Positions 48,379-60,917 of a stretch of 64,000 bases of DNA are shown one piece after another. Origin of the DNA: Atopsyche davidsoni (lineage: Eukaryota; Arthropoda; Insecta; Trichoptera; Hydrobiosidae); contig JAILWY010000023.1 in the NCBI GenBank assembly GCA_022113835.1, positions 6,758,001 through 6,822,000 on the forward strand, read 5' to 3'. The position numbers and the translations under genes are program-made. The first letter of the stretch is position 1. Every line of letters begins with the position of its first letter. The notes beneath the pieces are model-generated. The model ran no database searches. It was not told the origin of the DNA and saw only the letters and a program-made list of their open reading frames with translations.

Positions 48379-48600
48379 TCTATATATATGAAACACAAAA
48401 AAATGTTTGTCAGACCGTTCTAGGCTTTGAAACCATCCAACCGTGCCGAAAAAAAGGAAATTTTGATTTTTTTTTATGAACTTTTTTATTTAATGCTAGC
48501 GGATAAAGTTAATAAAATAACAAAATTTCCTTTTTTTTTAACAAATAAAATAAATGTATTTCTTTTTTTAGCTTTGTAGAACACGCCGGGTATCCGCTAG
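48379..48600 (+). mobile_element. Short non-autonomous Helitron-like element
   Basis: It begins TC (tctatatatatgaaacac) after an A and ends cgggtatccgctag before a T, the canonical TC...CTRR structure inserted between A and T without target duplication. A small hairpin (cgg/ccg) precedes the CTAG end, and the termini resemble Helitrons I know from Lepidoptera. It is 222 bp, AT-rich and non-coding. It lies in or just beyond the 3' UTR of the zinc-finger gene. Confidence 0.65.
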
Positions 48601-49937
48601 TAGTAAATAAAGTATACAGCAACACACAATACACATGCTTTCTAAAGAACAACCTAATAAATAGAATAAAAGGCTTTCATATACTTTTTTTTTTTGGACT
48701 CAACTAAATTTTACAAGCGTGGCGGTTTGCTCTTTAAGCATCAACAAAAGTTTATTTTTCACTAAAAGCCATAATTGTCTTGTTTTACATTAATTTTTAC
48801 AGTCAAATTATATTCAAAGTAAATTAGTAGATATTGCACTGCAGACATGGCTGAAGTGAGAGTTATTTTGTAAATTTCATGCAAATATAGTTATTAACTA
48901 AAATTACAATATTATTAAAATTTATTTTTTATTAATTTAACTGGTTACCAATATTTTGTAACTAGTACTCTTTCGCTCAGGGTAATCACTAAAGACAGCT
49001 ATAGAGCTGGATAGCTCACCATAGGAGGTCCGTATACCAGAGTAGTATCTCCCATCCCCTCTTTCACCTTCAACTCATAGTATTAGGTTATAAATAGATC
49101 AGAATAGAAATTAACAACCCAAGGAATAGTTTCAATGTATGACCCCTGCATAAAAGGATCCTGGCTTTGTTTTGAGAAGATTAGCATGTGTCCATGTCAC
49201 GGAAGGAGTAAGGTGCAAATCTGGTGAAGGCTAATAGAGCTAACCGTTATTTTAAGTCGCCTGCTCTCCATGACAAGTCTACAAAAAAAAATATTTACAT
49301 AATTCACTTTCTAGTGATAATTTGTTCAACACCAAAAAATATGTATTCTCTGTACATTGTATTAAATTTTATGGACTTCTGTACTGTTAGCAACTTTTTA
49401 TCAATGCCTAGTGTAAAGAAAATATAATATAATATTTTATCTAATAAATTTATGGTAGACAAATATTACTCTTTTATTTATTAAAAGTTATTCTATTCCT
49501 GCATTTAGTTAACTCGAGACAAAAATTACAAGATTTATTACTGAAATATTTACATAGATTCACACACACACACTTAAATATATTTTGTAAGCATCGATTG
49601 CAATTTTTCAAATATTTTGAGATAAAATGTGTTGCCTGATATATAATAAATCGACATTAAACATATCTGACCTATCAAACTTTAAATTTTATTACCGAAT
49701 CAGTTTATTAGATACGATGGATTATTCTCGTATATTTTGCTTTGCAGAAACTAAAATGAACACGCTCAATGCATTGCTTGTCGGTAAGAAGTAATAAATA
49801 AACCACGCAATGGTAACATTATGACCAAATCAAAACAATGCCGCTGAATCCGTCATCGCACGGAGCCCGTTAAGTTGTCATTTGGTTATAATCTTTCGAG
49901 AGTTACTTCCTAAGTGTGTATTATTAATTGACATATT
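48601..49937. other. Intergenic DNA upstream of THUMPD1
   Basis: No gene is supported. A short CA tract lies at 49560-49573. The region 49800-49937 is the likely promoter and 5' UTR of the next gene. An isolated ATG with 9 codons and a gtaaga donor-like site (49756-49789) has no partner exon I can find. Confidence 0.4.
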
Positions 49938-50912
49938 ATGGCTGATTCGAAGAAAAGGAGTCATTACAAAGGAAAGAGCCAGTATTACTCTCAGGGCCAG
50001 AATAAAAAGAAAGTGCAGTACCTCGAATCCGGGTTGCAAGGCTTTTTATGCACGTGTAATTTTCAAGAAAAAAATTGTGTCCGTGAAGCCTACAATTTGC
50101 TTAACGAATATGCCGACAAATTATACGGCCCTGAGAAAAAATCAGACGCTACTTCAAACGCACAAGATGAAACTAAAGATGATTGCACTGAAGAACTAGA
50201 TATATCTGATGTTTTAGCTCAGCAAATAACCGATATGAAATCCGGCAGTCGTCGTAATTTCAACAGATTCCAGTCAGTGATGACAAGCGTACAAAATGTC
50301 GTATTTATTCGAAGCCTTATAGGAGATCCCGTGAAACTTGGTTTCTCGATTATTGAAGATATAGCTAATTCTAAAGTTCAGAAGACTAGATTCCTACTCA
50401 GGTTAATACCCATTGAAGCAACATGTAGCATTAAATTAACCGATATTATCAATACCGCGGGGAAACTTTTTGATAAATACTTTTTAACGGACCCTACTAC
50501 ATTTTCAATCGTCTTCAATAGACGTTATAATAACACTCTGTCCAAAGATATTGTCATTAAAGAACTTGCTGAGTTGATTGTTTCTAAAAATAGCAGTCAC
50601 AAAGCTGATCTCACCACTCCTAAACTCTCCGTAATTGTTGAAATAATCAAAGGAATATGCTTACTTAGTGTTGTACCTGATTATTACCAAAAGAAGAAAT
50701 ATAATCTCATCGAGTTGTGTTCGAAGCCTGCAGATGAGCAATCAACCAAATCGAACACAGAATCTGTGAAAACCTCGATTGAATCAGCGCCCACAAGTGA
50801 ATCTGATAATAAAGATAGATTAGATAATTCCAATACAGAATATGTGAATAACATAAATGAAATGGCACATGTTGGTGAATCTGCAATTGAAGAAAAAACA
50901 GAAGATAAATAA
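49938..50912 (+). CDS. Thumpd1: THUMP domain protein 1 (Tan1-type tRNA acetylation adaptor)
   Basis: A single uninterrupted exon codes 324 residues from the first ATG of the frame, starting M-A-D-S-K-K-R-S. The N-terminus is Lys/Gln-rich, then comes the family's conserved G-L-Q-G-F-L-C-T-C segment (about residues 32-40) and R-E-A-Y-N-L-L-N-E-Y. The THUMP domain spans about residues 140-255 and includes TRFLLRLIPIEATC, F-S-I-V-F-N-R-R-Y-N and the closing LSVVPDYYQKKKYNL. The last 75 residues are acidic and Ser/Asn-rich and probably disordered. Known members bind tRNA and help the NAT10/Kre33 acetyltransferase form N4-acetylcytidine at position 12 of tRNA-Ser and tRNA-Leu. I infer that role from the family. 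An AATAAA lies at 51019. Confidence 0.92.
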   Translation: MADSKKRSHYKGKSQYYSQGQNKKKVQYLESGLQGFLCTCNFQEKNCVREAYNLLNEYADKLYGPEKKSDATSNAQDETKDDCTEELDISDVLAQQITDMKSGSRRNFNRFQSVMTSVQNVVFIRSLIGDPVKLGFSIIEDIANSKVQKTRFLLRLIPIEATCSIKLTDIINTAGKLFDKYFLTDPTTFSIVFNRRYNNTLSKDIVIKELAELIVSKNSSHKADLTTPKLSVIVEIIKGICLLSVVPDYYQKKKYNLIELCSKPADEQSTKSNTESVKTSIESAPTSESDNKDRLDNSNTEYVNNINEMAHVGESAIEEKTEDK

Positions 50913-53900
50913 CATAAGTTAAAAAACACATGTATATTTATTAAACTGTTAGTTTTTAAAAATACAAGTTTTGTATTTTTTTTCATAAATATTAAACAAC
51001 TGTACTAACTATTTTTCAAATAAACACATGTTATAACTCTTCTGCAATTATTTGTGTTTTTGTGACAGTTGAACTATCATTTATTTTTGCCCATTTTCTC
51101 TTGAACTACACTTATCTGCAGATGTGGCTTACTAGTCTTGTTTTTTGTTAAAAGCAGCTAATTATGGGAGGATTAATTGCCTCTTTGGATTTCAATAAGA
51201 TTTTTCATAAACTAACTAAGCAATCTCAGCACACAAACAGGGTTGTGAGAACTCGATTTTTTAAATTTACAACTACCCTTTTTATGCACTCAGTTTTAAT
51301 GACGCACAAGAATACTTGCATGTGGCCCACCAATGTGTATTTTTTAACAAATACTAAAAATTACCTTTTAGAAGTTTACTGTCATCTTTATTATGCTGTT
51401 GAATGGAAGTCGTCCCATATGAGTATCGTGTTATAGGATTTGCTGCAATTTTAGCTCCAAGTTATATAAAAACCATGTTATAAGAGTAAATTTGTGCACT
51501 TTTAACTATTTTTCTAGTTATTCGAACTCCTTAGGCTCCATTTTTTCACCAACTGCCTTTTATAAATTTTATTTGTGGCAAACAAGCCTTCAGTTTTCTA
51601 GTCGCCTTCCTATGTGCAGGGCACAAGACGAAGTAATAATATGTGAAAAAAACTAGAAGCACTTAAAGATAACAACTTTTATTTTAATATACTATTACAA
51701 ATAATATTAACCATTCTTTATATTGAAATAGGTCAACCAAAATTTATTTAATTGTTGTGTAATTTCATATGATGTACATTATATTCTATCTAAGACAATA
51801 AAGTATGTTGGACTCAGGAGCATAATAATGAACAAAGTGAAAACCTGAATGAAATGTATTGAAGTAAAATAAACTAAAGTTTTTATATCAGGCACTACTA
51901 ACTTTGCATAATTTTACTCTTAATTTATATAAAGAAATATATACATAAATTTTCAGATAAGTTTAAAAAATTAAATATACATTTTTACTGAAAATATTAC
52001 AGCCTGTCTGTCAAAAATAAAGTTATTGAGATCTGGTAACTTTTTTTGAGTCCTATGGCTTAAAATAAATCATGTTTCATTAACTATTCTATTAATTATG
52101 TATTTACATATTTATATATTAAGACAAAAATATAACTTGAGTCAAATCTAGCATGTATTTATAACAAGAGGTAATTATATAAATTAAAAGTACAAATGAC
52201 TACACAAGACATTCAATACCATATTTTGCAGTAGGTATGTAAGTGAAAACTTACATAAAACCAACATTGTTTGATGAAATATTGATTGCAACTTCTTTTT
52301 AAAATTTAAAATAAATTTGGATAAATGAGCAGTTATTAAAGCGTCAGAATTTACTCAAACAAGATGCAATCTTTATGTACAAACTTTTTGATTTGGCAGA
52401 TATTTGGTAATCCTTTTAATATAAAAGCATTTTGTACAATCTATCTTACATTACTTTACATATATTTATTGGTATACTATTCTATTATTTGTGGAAATGA
52501 ATGTTTATGAATAAATAAAATACTATTTATTTCTTGTAATCGCGCACCGCAAGAGATAATGCCTTATTTTGGTGATTTATCAGTTAATGATTTTAATTGA
52601 GTCAGGAAACAATAAAAAATAAATGGAATTGGTTGCACAAATGAATTCATTTGAAAAGTAGTATCAAAATAAACAAGGAATAGTGGAAAATGTATTAGAT
52701 ATCTGGAAGTTCATGAAGAAAGTACTTTTCTATAACATAGAGGTTTGTTCCCTAATATTGAATACTCAAATCTATAAGCTAATCAAACAAAATTATTCCA
52801 GTTGGCAGTTTTTTGAGCTCCAAATAATTCAAGCATACAAATCTATCCTTAAAAATGCTTGTTTTTGCTGCAAGATTTTACCTGTTTTCTCTCTCACTTA
52901 ATGAAATAAAATTAAAATTCCCAGTAAATTTATCATCATTTGGCTTGAAAATCATGGTACCACCACCCGACATGCGAAGGTGTAGACCGTAATTTTTATA
53001 TGGCAAAATCTTATGTATTTTTTACATTTTTTTACATTTGTTACTTAATAGAAATAAATATTTTCACTACCTTTTTAAAATAAACAAAGTTGAACAGGCT
53101 ATTAATTTTTTTTTTTTTAATGTGTACATCACATAGCTCATTCTCCCTTTTTTGGGTGATGACATGAGTAAGAGACAAAATTTAAATATAACAGTTCATA
53201 CATTAATGAAAAAGTAATTGATGACTTTCGCTGTATTCAAGCTACTATTGAGTATTTAAGGTATTTTTGCTTTATATGAAACTGCATGCCTATGTATCAC
53301 TTGTCAGATACATAATACTATTGTAAAATGTGCCAATCGAAAAAAAAAAGAATCTATCCCATGGAATAAGAGCGCATCGTCTGTAAATCTCAGTCTATTG
53401 GGTAAAGGCAAAACTGCATTGGTTTATATTGATAGAGAAGCGAGTATAATTTTCTAACTAATTTTATCAAATCTATAAACATACCTGATTGGAAATATAA
53501 AATGCCATTTTAAATCATGGATCAGAAGATTATTTTGATTGGTTAAATAACAAATATTAAAATTCACATTACCTACTCAGATGTGCATACATTAACAGCA
53601 GAAATGTCAATTGGACTAGCAGTAAGCCACAAATTGACAGTCAACGCAAAAAGAAACATAAAAATAAAAAAGAATATCAATTAAAAATATAAAAATGGTA
53701 ATGTCAATTCATTTTTGTGCTGTCGCTTTTATAATGCACATCTTAACAAAAATGACTTCTGGAGGTCCCACTGTCAAAATTATTTTTTTTAAGACTCGAT
53801 AAAGTATTCTTCTCAAATAACCTCGAATCCATAAATGAGGTGTTGTTTTAATCATAAAATGTATGTATTATAAAAACAACTTTTGAAATGCTGGCTGCGA

Positions 53901-54844
53901 AAATGGTACAGATGATTTATTGAATTTTAAATACATTACTGATTTACTAACAATCGAAATGCAGTATCCATTGTGTGATTATATTAAAGGAATAGCTCAG
54001 TAGTAATTATTACCACGAGATTAATCATCTTTGTACATGCATTCATAAAATAGTTCATATAAATAATTTAGAATAATTATTTCAATAATACAAAATTCAT
54101 GGACGAGCTATGTAAATATGGATGAGAAAATTGACATACATCAGAAGATATATTTAGTAGTGCCGGAATTTGATGAATAAAAAACAAAGAAATTAAATAT
54201 TGAAACTTTTTACAACGATCGCCAGCTTGTAAAACTAGATTTTTCCATGATTCAAATAATAAATCATACATTCCAGTAAAAAGAGTATAAGTAATTTAGA
54301 GTAAAATCTACCTTTGATCTGAAATATTGTTTCGGTGGCCTTATCTCACTTACCTTGTATGTCATTTTAAACGCACCGAATTGAGAAAATTGATACATAG
54401 TTAAAAATATTTATTTACAATCACAAAGTAAAACAAATTTCATTAAAAATTATCATAAATCCAAACATAGTCATAGTTCAGTATTTAAAAAAAATAATAT
54501 TTCGAAAATGACTTCCTGATTTAAGATATTAGTGTACAATAGCCATTTCGTAATGCTGTGCAATAATGATTATGTTCAGTTCATTATAGGGTCGTATTAA
54601 AGATTGAAAAAGTCAAATATAGAAGTCTAACTTCACGACCACCTCAAGTAAAGTTATAATAGACAATCCCTGATCATCTTACTTTCAGTTAATTAAAGAT
54701 ACAATATTCTTTAAATACAGTCTATTGAATAAGAAACATGTTCAATGTAAACTTAGTTCTAGGTCTTTTTCATTTTAAAATTCCTACTTGATAAAATCCT
54801 AGTTGTATCATTCATTATCAGGAAATGATCAACAGTAGTGATGG
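50913..54844. other. Intergenic DNA between THUMPD1 and USP36
   Basis: Contains the 3' UTRs of both flanking, convergent genes. It is AT-rich, with short open frames (51164-51436, 52683-52901) that lack domains or biased codon use. No other gene, RNA or element is supported. Confidence 0.5.
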
Positions 54845-57800
54845 TCAGCGATTTCGGTTGTAATGATGATGGTGATTGTTGGAATGGTGATGAGGATAAT
54901 GAGACACGAAGCGCCCACGTGGCCTGTGTCGGAAGTTTTTATTGTAATGATAGAATCCTCGGCAATTATTCTTTCCTGCATTTCCCTCTGCCCAGCGAAT
55001 TCGCTGGTTTTGAGTTTCCTGCCAAAACAATGGCTTATTAAGTAAGAACAAAGATATGCTAATATTTTTACCAATATGTAATGCTCAAATGTTTTGTAAA
55101 AGGAATAAAGAATTTTTTATTTAAAAAAAAAAATTGTCAATTTTGGTGGCTACTAAATATATTATGATATTCAAAATAAAATACATACCTGGAAACCATT
55201 GAATCCAACGTTGCTATTTCCATTACTGTTGTAATATTTGCTATTGTAATTATTGTGACGTATCTTTTTCATGCGTCCTCGATCCATATCATCATCGGCT
55301 TCTGCAGCTCTCTTTAATTGGATTTTTTTGTCTTCAAAAACCTGCAATCGAAAATTCAAATAATACATTCCATGAAAAAGTACATGTAGTACAAAAAAAA
55401 AATACACTGTACAATGTCTGCATTATGGAATAGGAAATAACTCCAGACCTGTCGATTGAGTTGAGCATGAGTTCCATTCCATGTGCTCACAGGAGCTCCG
55501 TAACCACGGTGGGAAAAGCGCTGCAACTGCCCCACCACATTCTGCTGACTTCCATTGCTTATCACAGTCGGTTGCTCTATATACGTCTCAGTGCTGCGAA
55601 CCAACCTTAAAAGATACAACACATTATATACACCAAACAACAAGCATAATGCTGGACAGAGATGACATTAAATCGACATACTTGTTATTAACAACACCAT
55701 TCAAACTGGGGCTGTGCTGGGCCACTGGCACATGACTAGACACTTTCCAGCCGGCAATAGTGGCCTTAGGAGTAGGCAGTGCCTTACTGACTGGTTGGCC
55801 AGTAACAACATTTTGCGGTCTTCCGAGGTTTTCGTATTCATCATCATCACCGTCTTCTTGAGTTTCTCCTCCAGATTCAGAATCGTAGGGCACAAGACGT
55901 GTGTGTTTTGTCATTCCATTTAAACTACTGCAGCCATTTTCTTTACTGACATTTAAATCATTGGAATTCAGAGAATTTTTTAATGGTGAGGTATTAATAG
56001 AATTAATGTTTTTATTTTTCGATCGAAAATCACCATTTTGATTAGTACTTCCATTCTGTGTAATCGTACTTTTATTAGGATCATTTAATTTTCCATTAAA
56101 GGAAGGTTGCTGAATGGTGTGATCCATTGTTCCATTTTTGATACCATTTGACTTAATCGGGGAAAGAACGTCAGAAATAGCTTTGCGGATAGAATTATTA
56201 TTCGCTACATGCGGAAGTTTTCCGTTACCACTCATTCTGATATTTAGACACGAGGTTCCGTTATGTGAATTTCCACTATTGATAGGAGACCCCAAAGTGG
56301 GCATGGAGAGGGACGTATTTGAAGAGGAATGACCATTTTCAGTAGGACGATATGTGAGCAAGGACTTAAAAGTAGTGTTATCAGAGTGAGTTTGTTTAGG
56401 ACCGACATCAGATAATTCACATTTTATTTTTAAAGGTGTCAACTTTGACTTAATGGGACTACCCTCCTTATTCTTATAATTATCTGGAACAATCGGTCCA
56501 ATAAAATTGGAAATTAAGGCGTCATTTTCTTTTTTTGAGTACAAAGGAGCTTTAACAGGTGAAATTAGTCCGTTACTTTTGTTTCCAATACCATTGTTTT
56601 GTTTCTCTAGCTCATAGAACATGATGTAAGCATTTGTATTTAAAACATTTGACTGTGGAATAGCTCTAACACATGCATCGTCAAACTGATAAAATGTCCC
56701 AGCAGGTCCGAGACCTACAGCTGTGTAGTGCCCGCAATTTTGAGAGGCTCCGAGGTGAGTCACTACCGAAACCAAGCGGTAAGCCTGAAAATTTCAATGC
56801 GAGTTGAAAAATGACATATTGAAAGTAAAGCTTTCAGCAAATTACATATAATCAAATATATCAGAGATTTTAGAGAGCATAATTAAGAAACTAATTATTA
56901 CCAGTGTTGACTGATTGTTTGGGTGAAACATGAATTTTTTAAGAAACAATCGAGTCTTAAACTGAACATGCTTGGATAGCTTTCCTCCAGTGAGTGAAAA
57001 TCTCTTGAGAGCAATACATAGCACCATCGGTGCCCTCTCCACAAAAAACTGCTTGGTAGCAGACACCTGAAATTAAAAAAGGTCCCAAAAATTATTTCTC
57101 TATATAATGCAGTCTATTTATAAAAATAAAGTAATGGAATGTGTAACAAAAATATACATTGTTATTAAAAACTAAAATACACATTTATTTATATCTGCAC
57201 ACTACAAATCAAAACTAGAAGTATAACAAGTATAATAAGTAAACAAGAGATCTAACCTTTTTATTACAAGATTCACATTTGTACCCTAAATCTTCAAGAC
57301 GTTCACTTGAAAAGAAGGAATCGAGTGCCTCATCAATGGTGCTGGCTTTTCTGGCATCGACCAAAAGATCTTGGAAGTGTTGGAAGGTGGTAGACACGTG
57401 TCCGCATGCAAGGCATCGCACTGCTGAGCGCAGATAGCCTCCCAGGATCTGATTCAATGGTGTAGTTTCCTTACTAAACTGATCTAGTTGCTTAACAGGT
57501 GTACCCAGCTGAGACAAATAGGTCTTTTCCATTGCTTCAACGAGGTATCTAAAATAAAATCAATATATTAGTATAACATAAATACAACTCTCAAAAGAAG
57601 TTATTTTTTTAAAATCATGTAAATAATCTATGGACTCGCTCTCCACCACAAGTCTACAGATTAAATAATTTTACAGAACCAGTGATAATTTGCAAAACAT
57701 AAAAAAAATACATGTCATGCACACATGTTTAATGTAGACTTTTATATAAGAAGCAATCATTAGCAATTCATAGGAACATTTATACCCCAAATTTTTTAAT

Positions 57801-60133
57801 ATGATGATTAAATTTGATACAAAATAATTATTTTCCTGTATTGATTCAATCAATAATCTTTAGTTTATCATAATTCACATTCACAAAACAAAAAATGAAT
57901 CATTTACTGAAATGAACTAATGGAATTGTTTAATGAAAAAATAGCTCTTTCAATAAAATAATATAGTATTATTCTTTTAGAGACTTTTATTACCTGAGAA
58001 ACTCGTGTGCATCTTCTTGTCTTCCAGGGGTGAGGTGACGACAGATAAGTCTAAGCTTAGAGTAAACTTGCCAAGGTTTGATGGGCCCCCCAGAGTGTTG
58101 TGTATCCAACAAAGTTTTTCTCATACCACATATTACACAGCCGCCTAAAACTCAACATTCTTTGTGAAAACAGAATAAAGCACAAAATCGAAAACTTTAA
58201 AACCATATCCAAAGAGAGCTAGCACAGAAGTGATAAGTTTAAATCAACTAAACTTCAAATTGATATTTCCAATTTCACCACAAAATATATATACCATTTT
58301 GAGTACACTTATCAGCATGGTGAGTTTCAGACATGAGCCAATTAGAAAAAGCAGGCACGTGAAACAAAGCTTGGAGAGTGGAGTTTAAGTAGCAAGTGTT
58401 GCCAACATTCTGCATGCCAGACCCAACTTGCCAGCCAGGGTCCCAGCCTAGTCTCACAGCAGACAAGGGGAAAAGTTCTTTTTTGGGTGATGGAAGTCCA
58501 CTCTCTAGCTTACTTCTTCCTACAAAGAACAAGTTTTCATTGTTACTTTCAAACAAAAAAGACTTTTCGTCAATTACTTGATAACATTGTATATTTATTA
58601 AAATATAATATATTTCTAAGATTTAATCAATAGCACTCGGAGACGGTTTCCTATATAAATTTAGTTTAATTTAGTCATACTGAAGTCAGCATGAGACGTG
58701 TGACACATGTTGTTACATGCATCTTTAACCGACAAAACAGGAGAACATCTTCAGCTGTTTTTGATGTGCATTTGAAATATTTGACACAAAAATTTATATT
58801 GACCAAGTTTTACTTTTTTTCATTACAATATTATTCTAATAATCAAATATTACCCTTTGGTAGTTATCATTTAATTATTTATTTGCAATTAAAGGATAAC
58901 AACCATAACAATTAAATTTAAAAAAAAAAAAGAAAGCAGATTTAAATTCACAACCTAGCAGTTCTCTTTAGTAGTGAGCTGTTCGTTGAACTGAAGCCTT
59001 AAGTACAAATAATTGAATATTATTTTAATATACTTCATCACTAACAACACTTTAGCACTACTTATGTCAAGCCAAATCTAGCCAAAAAAATTTAACGTTT
59101 AATTTCCATCAAACCTTAAATGAATATTGAATGTAGAATTAAGTTATTAGACTTTTCAATTTAAATAATACTACTAATACTGGACAGAATTCAATAAAAA
59201 GACTAGGCCAGGCATACATTTTTATGTCAAATATTATTTTTCTCGAACTCAATCTTTCTCAAATTCAAGTCGCATTAGATCAATAATTTTTCGGGTATAT
59301 CATCTCCAGTACTGAAGCTATTATTAAGGAAACTGTTCTGGAGCCGAAATGTCAGATAGGTAATAATAAACTTGATGCAGTTTAACAGTCAAGAAAATAA
59401 ATTCACTAACAGACTGCCAAAACCTGGGAACATATAGCTAAAATTATTAGGCAACCGCAGAAGCATTATTTACTATACATGAAATTACTTTGCTAAAATA
59501 TGATTACATTGATTTAAAGTATATGCATTTAAATCATGTATGAATTTTTAACAATGTTAACCTACAATATTGTATTGTTAAAACTTAACTGTCATCTTCA
59601 AACCAAAATATTTGCAAATTTTATAATCCTTTTTTATGGTCATTTTTATCAATGATATTAAATAACTGATAATATTTAACCTACGAAAATTCTTCATACT
59701 TCCATAAGATATATCATCAACGTTCAGTGACCAGCGATTCTAGTGACCAAATACACTAGAAGCGATCTAACATTCCGGCGCGGTTACATTTAATTGACAT
59801 GTGGATGTTGTTTTCAATTCAATGTTGTAATTATAACTATATTTTGGATAGACAAAATATCTTACCACAAGAATAATTAGAGGGGGAATCTTTTTTATAT
59901 GACTTATCATCGTTGAGTCTTTTATCTTGTTTCAAAACAATATACTTAGATTTGAGGCCATCGAGTAGATTAGATTGATAATTCCCTGCTTCTTCAAACT
60001 CTATTTTAGAAAGAAGAACGCTTTTCGCAGAAGAAATCAAACGATTATCGAGCAAACTCCCGGGATTATTATCGTCAGCTGTCAAGGATAAACGCAAAGC
60101 ACTGGACACGGGGTCACAAATGGAAGCGGGCAT
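54845..60133 (-). CDS. Usp36: Ubiquitin carboxyl-terminal hydrolase 36 (scrawny-type)
   Basis: Nine exons, in coding order: 60133-59866, 58519-58295, 58144-57994, 57548-57257, 57066-56902, 56784-55682, 55605-55449, 55341-55189 and 55018-54845. All are GT-AG and in frame, giving 895 residues. The N-terminus carries the USP36-type L-K-S-K-Y-I-V-L motif. The catalytic Cys box is G-N-T-C-Y-L-N (Cys about 132), followed by Q-E-D-A-H-E-F-L. Zinc-type C-x-x-C pairs are C-L-A-C and C-E-S-C, and the His box is C-G-H-Y-T-A-V (His about 386) with F-D-D supplying the aspartate. After the catalytic domain come about 400 disordered Ser/Asn/Lys-rich residues and basic patches. The last exon is His/Asn/Arg-rich. 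USP36 removes ubiquitin from histone H2B and nucleolar substrates; in Drosophila scrawny maintains stem cells and restrains autophagy. No key residue is missing. Confidence 0.95.
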
Positions 60134-60616
60134 TTTTTACCTCCAAAATATTATATATATAGAAATAGGTAAACCCTAAAACATCTTAAACTTTACACGG
60201 TAACATTTAAATTTAAAATATGAACATATATTCAACAACTGAAAACTAGTATTACACGATCGGCGGAGTTTTAAGTAGTATCTCATTGACGCCGCGCGGT
60301 GAAAATTGCAATTCTGATCGCAATTCAATAGCTTTCAATAAACACCCATGTGCTTTTTTCTAAATGTCTATGGTTTGCCAGCCAAATTAAAAATGATTAT
60401 ATCAGGTTAATACTTCTTTCTTTTGATATCACGTAAGATAATTTTAAAAGGGAGCGTTTTTGTCAATATTAAACATAATTACTTAGTTCAAAAGTATAAA
60501 CAATATCTAAATAATTTAATACTGTCTTACATAAATAAACATTTATGACGCTCTAGATTACTCTAATGGCTCTAAAAATGTTATTGTTTGATATATTAAA
60601 TATTTTAACGCATTAA
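60134..60616. promoter_or_regulatory. 5' flank of USP36
   Basis: A GC-richer patch at 60255-60300 (cgatcggcggag, ttgacgccgcgcgg) about 130-170 bp upstream of the ATG, on the minus strand, is the likely promoter and 5' UTR region. No core element is placed with certainty. The remainder is AT-rich. Confidence 0.35.
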
Positions 60617-60900
60617 AAATATACCTATTATATCAGAGTAAGAAGAAAATAATTGTTCATCGATTTTGTAATAAACCATAATTATTTTTTTAATAATATT
60701 TCATGTCACTAAAAAAATATTTGGTTACATTAAATTGCGGTAGTAGGGGAGATTAAAAAATATAACTTATATATCAGAGCAAGAGTAGAATACTTTTTCA
60801 TTGATTTTGTAATGAACAATAATCAAAATTATGTTTTTTATCATATTCCATGTCACTAAAAAAATATTCGGTTCCATAAAATTGCGGTAATAAAGAAGAT
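60617..60900. repeat. Imperfect tandem duplication, about 141-146-bp unit
   Basis: Two consecutive units share, in order, tatatcagag, cattgattttgtaat (cat/cgattttgtaat), catgtcactaaaaaaatatt and aaattgcggta. The offset is 141 bases at the left and 146 at the right. They have diverged by substitutions and small indels. They abut the transposon remnant at 60918. Confidence 0.75.
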
Positions 60901-60917
60901 GTAGGCAATTGGAGTCA

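Noticed and set aside
49756..49800. ATG with nine codons ending at a gtaaga donor, upstream of THUMPD1
   Set aside because: No acceptor precedes the THUMPD1 start, which has its own clear ATG; I found no partner exon.
51164..51436. 90-codon plus-strand open frame between THUMPD1 and USP36
   Set aside because: No domain, no splice context and a composition like translated AT-rich intergenic DNA.
55081..55140. Run of A bases at about 55122-55132 considered as a retrogene poly-A tail
   Set aside because: It lies in the USP36 intron between exons 8 and 9, and nothing upstream looks retroposed.
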